This document shows, piece after piece, positions 1-5,074 of a stretch of DNA of 9,287 bases. The position numbers and the translations under genes are program-made. Source of the DNA: an uncultured Marinicella sp. (GTDB lineage: Bacteria; Pseudomonadota; Gammaproteobacteria; Xanthomonadales; Marinicellaceae); the NCBI GenBank assembly GCA_938008005.1, contig CALLLZ010000527.1, positions 1 to 9,287 on the forward strand. The letters are read 5' to 3'. Below the pieces are notes generated by a model, which was not told the origin of the DNA, made no database searches, and saw only the letters and a list, made by a program, of their open reading frames with translations. The first letter of the stretch is position 1, and each line of letters starts with the position of its first letter.

Positions 1-230
1 AAACTAATCAAGGACATATATGAACGCCTCGACTAATTCAAGTTAATGTTGTTAGTTTTTGGGGTTTTACCCCAAACCCCACTGCTCGCCGCAGAGGCGT
101 GGGATAGAAGAAAGGTAATTTTATGTCAGATTGAAAACAACAAAGCCAGCAAAAAACTGGCAATGTCATAAAATAAGATGACTATATACTTGAATTAGTC
201 GAGGCGTTCATATATGTCCCAGATTAGTTT
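1..230. repeat. 230-bp non-coding element bounded by 43-bp inverted repeats
   Basis: The left arm (1-43) and the right arm (188-230) are reverse complements at 41 of 43 positions. The only differences are two adjacent bases close to the outer ends, opposite 10-11. The interior of 144 nt (44-187) contains no plausible gene but has further hairpins, listed separately. The arms contain the shared core tcgaggcgttcatatatg. Size, terminal inverted repeats and absence of coding capacity are what one expects of a MITE or another non-autonomous mobile element. A long structured RNA or an invertible segment is also possible. The element starts at the first base of the window, so the left arm could extend further and a target-site duplication cannot be tested. 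Pairing between the arms stops exactly at 43/188. The inverted repeat is seen directly; its nature is inference. Confidence 0.8.
58..174. other. Nested hairpins inside the inverted-repeat element
   Basis: Three secondary-structure units lie between the long arms. First, a 7-bp stem TTTGGGG (58-64) with CCCCAAA (70-76) and a 5-nt loop. Second, a short CGCC (87-90)/GGCG (96-99) hairpin. Third, a compound stem: ATTTTATG (118-125) with CATAAAAT (167-174), continuing after a small internal loop as ATTG (130-133) with CAAT (161-164), and capped by GCCAG (145-149)/CTGGC (157-161) with an A-rich 7-nt loop. These pairings are read directly from the sequence. Together with the 43-bp outer arms they would fold the whole element into one long branched structure in single-stranded DNA or RNA. 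No start codon with a Shine-Dalgarno and no convincing promoter was found inside. Confidence 0.6.
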
Positions 231-251
231 TGCTTGGTGTATGAATTCAGC

Positions 252-290
252 AAAAAAAACAATAAAACGAGAAAGGTTCTTTAAAACCTT
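252..290 (-). terminator. Probable intrinsic terminator of the DUF1800-DUF1501 operon
   Basis: On the minus strand, 37 nt after the DUF1501 stop codon, a 6-bp stem AAGGTT/AACCTT (285-290 and 273-278) with a 6-nt loop is followed by a T-rich stretch running to 252 that ends in eight consecutive T. The first residues after the stem (TCTCG) interrupt the T tract and the stem is AT-rich, so termination may be weak. Its position at the end of the operon and the T-rich tail support the call. Confidence 0.5.
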
Positions 291-326
291 ATCTAGAATA
301 GATCGAAAAATGTAGATTTAAAGTTA

Positions 327-1931
327 TTAGCTCATAAAACCTAAATCACGTGTTGCGAAGTTATTTAAATTTGGGAAAATGCTATCTAAATCATTATCCC
401 CTACCCCCATCCATTTTGCCAATGTTGCCATCATTTGGTCTACGCTGGTGGTTGGTATTTGTTGTCCTCTGGAAAAACTCCAGTTCTGATCACCGTCGTC
501 ATCGGCATCTATTTCAAGTTTGGGGTATTTACCAAATACCCTTCCACCATTGACAGCGCCACCAGCCACAAGCTGAACACCGCCCCATGCATGATCGGTG
601 CCATCACCATTTGGAGTTAAAGTTCTGGCAAATTCACTGGTAGTAAACAAAGTCACCTCATCCTGCGCGCCAATTTCCTCCATCGCCTGAATAAAATAAC
701 CGATGGCTTGACTTAACCGCCCCATCAAAATTGGATGCTGAGTTCGCTGACCATCGTGAGTATCAAAACCAGGCAAGCTGACATAAAACACTTGTCTACC
801 AGCGTTAATGCCTGCAGCATCAACTCTACTCGCCTTGATCAACCTAGCTATCATACGGACTCTGGCTAATAAATCGTTGTTATGAACATCACCATCGAGA
901 GTGAATTGAGGTGATGGGTAGCTGTTATTAACCGGATCGAAATTACCACTTGATTGATATGGTGTATTAATTCGCCCCCAGCCATCCCCTGAAACAGTCG
1001 AACCTGAACCTCGACTGATTACAGTATTGATGACTTCAGCTCGGTTCCCTGCATTTGATAATACTTGGCTGTAACTATTAATAAATTTATTATCAGATGT
1101 GTTTGCCAATAGCTCGTTCAAGGCATTTCTGCGAACTTCGCCAGCATTGCCAAAGTAACCAAACAAGGGTTCTGCTCTACCAGTGTTCATTGTATAAGGG
1201 TTAGTTAAACCTGTTGATATAGAACCACCTGTTTGAAACAGGTTGTTGCCTGATAATGAGACTTGAGGTGGGAGTACAGTATTATCTGAACCAGCTGGTA
1301 TTAATTGAGCCGTTAATGCACCACCCCACCCCAAAGGAAACTCTGCTTCCATTCTGCCTGTGGCCCATTGCTCTTGTTGTTGAAAATGAGAACCGACTAA
1401 TGGTGGTTTGGGTTTCAAATCATTTTCATATTCAGTTTTACTGATGGGTTCAACCAAGGTGCCAACATTAGCAATAAATGACAGCTTTTGTTGGTTAAAT
1501 AAAGTCTGAATGCCGGGTGTATCAGGCATACCTGCTTGAGATGATTGATCAAAGAAAGCTGGGTTTAAACCATATTGTCCTGCCGACTGATTGAGACCAG
1601 AGGGAGCAGTAATAGGTAACATATCATCAAAAGGATATGCAAACCCAATACCACTTGTTACCAAACCACCTCTGGACTGTAGATAAGTGTCATACAAGGA
1701 ACCACTGTTCATAGAATCTCTTGGCATCAACATATTATATGAATCATTGCCACCATTTAATTCGATACAAACCAAAGCTTTATACCCTGAACCAGCACCT
1801 CCTTTAGTGGCTGCATCCATGGCAGCGTTTAATCTATTTAACTTAGCCATTACCGATGAAGACGCGCTCATCCCCGCAGCAACACCCATCCATTTTAAAA
1901 ATTTTCTTCTGTCATTATTATTACTTGTCAT
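327..1931 (-). CDS. Tat-exported DUF1501 family protein
   Basis: A 534-residue protein of the DUF1501 family, which Pfam groups with the alkaline phosphatase/sulfatase-like superfamily. No reaction is established for the family as far as I know. The N-terminus carries a twin-arginine signal, DRRKFLKWMG (residues 7-16), followed by a hydrophobic, Ala/Ser-rich stretch ending near residue 29, so folded export to the periplasm through Tat is predicted. Family landmarks are the strand ALVCIELNGGNDSYN (52-66), GFDTHDGQ (388-395), SEFART (432-437) with the His/Asp segment GDGTDHAWGG (442-451), and a C-terminal IPTTSVDQMMATLAKWMGV (492-510). The Asp/His positions are the likely metal or catalytic centre by analogy. 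An acidic loop, DADDDGD (475-481), might bind calcium. The start is supported by AGGAG seven bases upstream. It is the second gene of an operon with the DUF1800 gene. Family assignment is confident; function is unknown. Confidence 0.9.
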   Translation of the reverse strand: MTSNNNDRRKFLKWMGVAAGMSASSSVMAKLNRLNAAMDAATKGGAGSGYKALVCIELNGGNDSYNMLMPRDSMNSGSLYDTYLQSRGGLVTSGIGFAYPFDDMLPITAPSGLNQSAGQYGLNPAFFDQSSQAGMPDTPGIQTLFNQQKLSFIANVGTLVEPISKTEYENDLKPKPPLVGSHFQQQEQWATGRMEAEFPLGWGGALTAQLIPAGSDNTVLPPQVSLSGNNLFQTGGSISTGLTNPYTMNTGRAEPLFGYFGNAGEVRRNALNELLANTSDNKFINSYSQVLSNAGNRAEVINTVISRGSGSTVSGDGWGRINTPYQSSGNFDPVNNSYPSPQFTLDGDVHNNDLLARVRMIARLIKASRVDAAGINAGRQVFYVSLPGFDTHDGQRTQHPILMGRLSQAIGYFIQAMEEIGAQDEVTLFTTSEFARTLTPNGDGTDHAWGGVQLVAGGAVNGGRVFGKYPKLEIDADDDGDQNWSFSRGQQIPTTSVDQMMATLAKWMGVGDNDLDSIFPNLNNFATRDLGFMS

Positions 1932-1938
1932 GAGTATA

Positions 1939-1943
1939 CTCCT
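1939..1943 (-). promoter_or_regulatory. Shine-Dalgarno of DUF1501 overlapping the upstream stop codon
   Basis: AGGAG lies seven bases before the DUF1501 ATG and shares bases with the TAG stop codon of the DUF1800 gene (1942-1944). Ribosomes finishing the first gene therefore arrive on the initiation signal of the second. This fixes the DUF1501 start and suggests the two proteins are made in a coupled ratio. Confidence 0.75.
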
Positions 1944-3966
1944 AGCGCTGAACAGAAAATTCTGGTGAGTTGTAAATCAGGTGAATCAAATGCAAAACCT
2001 TCAACCTATGGGGTGCCCCATCGAAACCACTTTCCAGTTCTGTTTTCAATATACCTTTCATACCTGTTGCCGGAGTGAAAGTACCAGACATCTTGCCATG
2101 CATCAGGCGAACATTAAGGGCCTCAACCATACCTTCAAAATCAGCAGGTATGGCATCCAAAATGGCTGGTGGAATATAGGCACGATCAGTCGGTGCAACA
2201 AAATGAAAGTCATCTCGACAATTAGATTCTGTAGCCCCGTCCCTAACTGTTCCGTATCCGGAACAAATAACCGTTAAAGAATCGTTATGAGTTCTTACTG
2301 CAGTTATGTCATTCAATATTTGAAATTCTGGTGAATACAAATCAGCAGAAGATAACTCTCCTGGTTGACTGTAATCCGGGGTATAAAAATTAAAGACTGA
2401 ATCGGCACCCAGTGGACGTTGGCCATAAATATCTTTAACTTGTCTCATGGTATAACGCCATTTTAACTGGTCGGGATCAGGTGAAACAGTTTCCATTGCC
2501 CTAAAAAACTGAGTTAATTTAATTAACGGCTCTTTCAGTTTACCAAAGTTACCATCCTGATCACCAAGCCTTGCCTCTGGATGTAAGAGCACAGCCTCAA
2601 TCACTGCACTCAAATCACCGCGAACACCACTGCCATTGTTATTAAATACACTTGCTATATCTTCAATGTATTGTGGTGAGGGGTTAGAAGTAATAAACCT
2701 TTGGATTAACTGACGTGACATCATAGGCCCGACATTTGGGTGATAGAATAAAGCATCCAGAGCGTTATCCAATTCATCATCACAATAATCTAGGCATTGT
2801 TGCTGTTGTTGTGCTTGTGTAGGAGTCGGGTTAGCAATATTAGTTAATCCGTCACAGCTTATATCAGAAGGAGGTAGTGGGCCACTACCAATACCTGGCC
2901 AAAATCCTATGATTCGTTTATCCCTATAGGGTTCACCATCATATGGCGGCAAGGCCGGCCTCTCAGGAAATAATACACCATTTATTTCCCGACCTGTATC
3001 ATGAAACCTAGGATAACAAACCATAGGCGCATATGCATCGGGGTGCCTAAGTCCTGGCACACTGATTATGGGTATGGGCGGAGAAAAAAAGTTCGTTAAA
3101 TAAAAATTACAATTAGCTCCGACACAAACATCCCCTTGGTGAATTTGACAATCACGACTCATATCAATACCCAAGTAATTGATATCACCACCTGAACATG
3201 GAATGGTGAAACCAGTCAGAACCCGAGACAGATTGGTGATGATATTTTGATCATATGTGGGTATCGGCTGAATACCTGGTTGTGAAGTATCACCATCTAT
3301 TAATGTAAAATCAGAGTTTCGTTCTAGTAAACCAATTGAAAACAGTTGCATGATCTCACGTGCGTAGTTTTCATCCGGTTCAATATAAGTATTTGTAACT
3401 GGCTCTATGAGTTCTTTTTTTCTGTTTTGTCGATGAGAAAGGTAGTAACCCATGGCAGGGCTTCTGGTTACATCCTCTAGTAGGTCTCGGTAATTACCAA
3501 AAGCATTCCTCAATAAGATGTCATAGTATTCCGCTATAATAACATTCCTAGATTCAAACACTAAATTCTCATCTGATATCACAAAAATTTGCGACAACGC
3601 AAAGGCCATTCTTTGCCTGAGTTGATCTGGGGACGTAATGGCCCTCTTAAACCAAAGCGCTCTTCTATCTAGTTTACTGAGTCTGGGCGTGCCTCCATTG
3701 GTAGCAAGCTCAATCGCCAAAAGTTCTAATTCACGGCGATGTAGACTGATCGGTATTTCTTGCTGATTTCTTATCCACAACAAATAACTTGAGTCACTCA
3801 AAGCAGTGATTTCACTTTGTATCTGGCCAAATGTGGCTTGCTCTAAAAACCGAGAGGCTTGTTGACTGTTTCCGGGTGTTTCGAAAGGATCAAAACCACT
3901 TATAAACAAAGTGTCTTGGGCTTGGACATTAATAAAAAACAACAACAGAAAGATTCTACGCAACAT
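1942..3966 (-). CDS. Sec-exported DUF1800 family protein
   Basis: A 674-residue protein of the DUF1800 family, whose biochemical role is unknown. The N-terminus is a short Sec signal peptide: basic MLRR, a hydrophobic core, then VQA with cleavage likely after residue 16. The mature start, DTLFISGFDPFE (18-29), resembles GFE-type motifs seen in exported proteins of some marine Gammaproteobacteria. Family motifs appear in order: FLEQATFG (40-47), LRQRMAFALSQIF (116-128), NYRDLLEDVTRSPAM (158-172), ENYAREIMQLFSIGL (199-213), SRVLTGF (247-253), LFYHPNVGPMMSRQLIQRFI (406-425), DLSAVIEAVLLHPEAR (451-466) and NFYTPDYSQPGEL (526-538). Between 255 and 395 lies an insertion with eight cysteines and a QQQQQ run, probably disulfide-bonded in the periplasm. 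The ATG follows GGAG by four bases. A CRP-type site lies about 100 nt upstream. It is co-transcribed with the DUF1501 gene downstream, a pairing known in other phyla. Confidence 0.88.
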   Translation of the reverse strand: MLRRIFLLLFFINVQAQDTLFISGFDPFETPGNSQQASRFLEQATFGQIQSEITALSDSSYLLWIRNQQEIPISLHRRELELLAIELATNGGTPRLSKLDRRALWFKRAITSPDQLRQRMAFALSQIFVISDENLVFESRNVIIAEYYDILLRNAFGNYRDLLEDVTRSPAMGYYLSHRQNRKKELIEPVTNTYIEPDENYAREIMQLFSIGLLERNSDFTLIDGDTSQPGIQPIPTYDQNIITNLSRVLTGFTIPCSGGDINYLGIDMSRDCQIHQGDVCVGANCNFYLTNFFSPPIPIISVPGLRHPDAYAPMVCYPRFHDTGREINGVLFPERPALPPYDGEPYRDKRIIGFWPGIGSGPLPPSDISCDGLTNIANPTPTQAQQQQQCLDYCDDELDNALDALFYHPNVGPMMSRQLIQRFITSNPSPQYIEDIASVFNNNGSGVRGDLSAVIEAVLLHPEARLGDQDGNFGKLKEPLIKLTQFFRAMETVSPDPDQLKWRYTMRQVKDIYGQRPLGADSVFNFYTPDYSQPGELSSADLYSPEFQILNDITAVRTHNDSLTVICSGYGTVRDGATESNCRDDFHFVAPTDRAYIPPAILDAIPADFEGMVEALNVRLMHGKMSGTFTPATGMKGILKTELESGFDGAPHRLKVLHLIHLIYNSPEFSVQR

Positions 3967-4033
3967 ACCACTCCGTATTAGGCATTTGTTAAATTAATTA
4001 GATTAAATTTTGATGTAATTAAAACCATTTGGC

Positions 4034-4046
4034 TTAAAAAATTATA
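4034..4046 (-). promoter_or_regulatory. Predicted -10 and start site of the DUF1800-DUF1501 operon
   Basis: A consensus TATAAT occurs on the minus strand at 4046-4041, with a purine seven bases downstream (4034) as a plausible start site. This would give a leader of about 68 nt before the DUF1800 ATG. No good -35 hexamer is present at 17 nt (ACAATT), which fits an activator-dependent promoter, since the CRP-type palindrome covers that region. The -10 match is seen; promoter activity is inferred. Confidence 0.5.
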
Positions 4047-4066
4047 AATATGAATGCAATGTAAAT

Positions 4067-4082
4067 TGTGACCAACATCACA
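4067..4082. promoter_or_regulatory. CRP/FNR-family operator (TGTGA-N6-TCACA)
   Basis: A perfect 16-bp palindromic CRP consensus, TGTGA N6 TCACA, with A/T-rich flanks as in the extended 22-bp motif. Its centre (4074.5) is 28.5 nt upstream of the first base of the predicted -10, placing it near -40.5. This is close to the -41.5 of class II CRP-activated promoters. The likely target is the DUF1800-DUF1501 operon on the minus strand. Which member of the CRP family (CRP/Vfr/Clp type) binds cannot be told from the window. Confidence 0.6.
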
Positions 4083-4282
4083 CTTTATATAATGATCACA
4101 GATCAAATAAATAACGTATTTGCCAAAACAAACTTTCAATTTTGATTAACAAAAAATAACTAAATCATCAATAAAACAACAGAAAGTAGAATAGGAAGTA
4201 GCTAGAATTTACAGATCAGCGAAAAAATGCAATTTTTCTGTAATAATAGAGAAGCTAAGTGATTGACTTTAAAAGAAATGAA

Positions 4283-4359
4283 TGGTCGGAACGAGAGGAT
4301 TCGAACCTCCGACCCCTACAACCCCATTGTAGTGCGCTACCAGGCTGCGCCACGTTCCG
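4283..4359 (-). tRNA. tRNA-Pro (anticodon GGG)
   Basis: The minus strand folds into a complete 77-nt cloverleaf: acceptor stem CGGAACG/CGTTCCG, D arm GCGC/GCGC with AGCCTGGTA loop, anticodon stem CTACA/TGTAG with loop ATGGGGT (anticodon GGG), a 5-nt variable region GGGTC, T arm GGAGG/CCTCT with loop TTCGAAT, discriminator A and an encoded CCA. It reads the CCC and CCU proline codons and closely resembles E. coli proL. Its position after the MerR-type gene of the pheST-ihfA cluster is conserved in Pseudomonas and relatives. tRNA-Pro genes are frequent integration sites for genomic islands, and the accessory DUF1800-DUF1501 operon lies on its 3' side. Confidence 0.97.
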
Positions 4360-4372
4360 AAATATTTCGCGT

Positions 4373-4381
4373 ATTCTAACA
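4373..4381 (-). promoter_or_regulatory. tRNA-Pro promoter: extended -10 with GC-rich discriminator
   Basis: On the minus strand TGT-TAGAAT (TGn plus a -10 hexamer) is followed by the discriminator ACGCG and then AAATATT before the mature tRNA 5' end at 4359. The start site would be at about 4366, leaving a very short leader. The GC-rich discriminator is typical of stringently controlled stable-RNA promoters. The -35 region is poor, which an extended -10 can offset. This gives the tRNA its own promoter even if transcription from the merR gene reads through. Confidence 0.6.
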
Positions 4382-4434
4382 CAAAGAAAACCAGAAATGA
4401 TGTGAAAAAGTTTAAGTTATAGAAGGTGAAATAT

Positions 4435-4788
4435 TTACTTCAATAAATCGAGTATTTCTTCCAATTCAATACGTGTTTGTTGAATCACCTGATAGGATTT
4501 ACTGGCTTCTTTTTCAGATACTTTACCGTTGAGTTTCTGTCTTGCACCAGAAATGGTGTAACCATGATCATACAGTAAGCTGCGGATTTGCCTGATCATC
4601 ATCACATCATTGCGTTGATAATACCGGCGATTACCTCTGCGTTTAACTGGATTTAAATTATCAAATTCATTTTCCCAGTATCGTAAAACATGTTGTTTCA
4701 CATCACACAAAGTTGATACTTCACCAATGGTGAAATATCTTTTGGCTGGTATGGGTGGTAGGGATTTATTGTGGCCTTGATCCAGCAT
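4435..4788 (-). CDS. MerR-family transcriptional regulator of the ihfA cluster
   Basis: A 117-residue protein with an N-terminal MerR winged helix-turn-helix domain (about 18-85): KRYFTIGEVSTLC with the recognition segment VKQHVLRYWENEF (30-42), then the wing NPVKRRGNRRYY (46-57) and a second helical pair ending at GARQKL. The C-terminal 30 residues form a short helical tail, presumably the dimerisation helix. There is no effector-binding domain and only one cysteine (C28), so it does not look like a metal or redox sensor of the MerR/SoxR kind. It corresponds to the small regulator that habitually follows ihfA in gammaproteobacteria; its target genes are not known to me. Its start lies within the last 23 nt of ihfA. 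No strong Shine-Dalgarno sits next to the ATG, so translation is probably coupled. The conserved LPPIPAKRYF supports this start. Confidence 0.92.
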   Translation of the reverse strand: MLDQGHNKSLPPIPAKRYFTIGEVSTLCDVKQHVLRYWENEFDNLNPVKRRGNRRYYQRNDVMMIRQIRSLLYDHGYTISGARQKLNGKVSEKEASKSYQVIQQTRIELEEILDLLK

Positions 4789-5074
4789 ATGTCTCTATCG
4801 TGTTCCTTAGTTTTTGTCCAGGCTTAAATGCCACAACCCTTCTGGCCGAAATGGGGATTTCTTCCAGTGTTTTTGGGTTTCTGCCTGGCCTTGACTTTTT
4901 ATCTCTTAATTCAAAGTTTCCGAACCCAGATAATTTAACCCCATGACCGTCTAGCAACTGTGCTTTAATGGTTTCAAAAAACACACTGACGAACTCGCTG
5001 GCCTCACGTTTATTCAGGCCAACTTCCATATACAATATTTCTGCTAAGTCAGTTTTAGTGACGGTCTGTATCAT
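4766..5074 (-). CDS. ihfA: Integration host factor subunit alpha
   Basis: A 102-residue DNA-bending protein of the HU/IHF family and the alpha half of the IHF heterodimer, which acts in the nucleoid in recombination, replication and promoter architecture. It aligns with E. coli IhfA throughout: TKTDLAEILYMEVGLNKREA (7-26), VKLSGFGNFELRDK (46-59), the DNA-contacting arm RPGRNPKT (62-69) with the intercalating proline at 67, and IPISARRVVAFKPGQKLR (73-90). The motif ISARRVV and the length distinguish alpha from beta and from HU. The start codon overlaps the pheT stop as ATGA, and the 3' end overlaps the MerR-type gene. No clear Shine-Dalgarno precedes it, consistent with coupling to pheT. The beta subunit gene is not in this window. 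Confidence 0.97.
   Translation of the reverse strand: MIQTVTKTDLAEILYMEVGLNKREASEFVSVFFETIKAQLLDGHGVKLSGFGNFELRDKKSRPGRNPKTLEEIPISARRVVAFKPGQKLRNTIETYAGSRPQ

Larger units (their letters stand above)
3967..4282. other. AT-rich intergenic region between the DUF1800 gene and tRNA-Pro
   Basis: This 316-nt stretch has no credible gene on either strand. It holds the predicted promoter and CRP-type site of the DUF1800-DUF1501 operon (listed separately). Nearer the tRNA is an AT-rich imperfect hairpin (about 4218-4241, GAAAAA pairing with TTTTTC) that could end tRNA transcription, although it lacks a canonical T tract. I see no repeat of the tRNA 3' end here, so there is no direct sign of an integrated element. 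The rest looks like unstructured AT-rich spacer. Confidence 0.6.

Noticed and set aside
1..230. Retron-type msr/msd RNA or integron attC site
   Set aside because: Outer repeats plus inner hairpins superficially recall a retron, but no reverse transcriptase is in the window, and the 43-bp arms are far longer than typical a1/a2 repeats. No paired attC core sites were recognised.
3967..4282. Attachment-site duplicate of the tRNA-Pro 3' end
   Set aside because: No copy of the tRNA 3' segment was found here or elsewhere in the window outside the tRNA gene.
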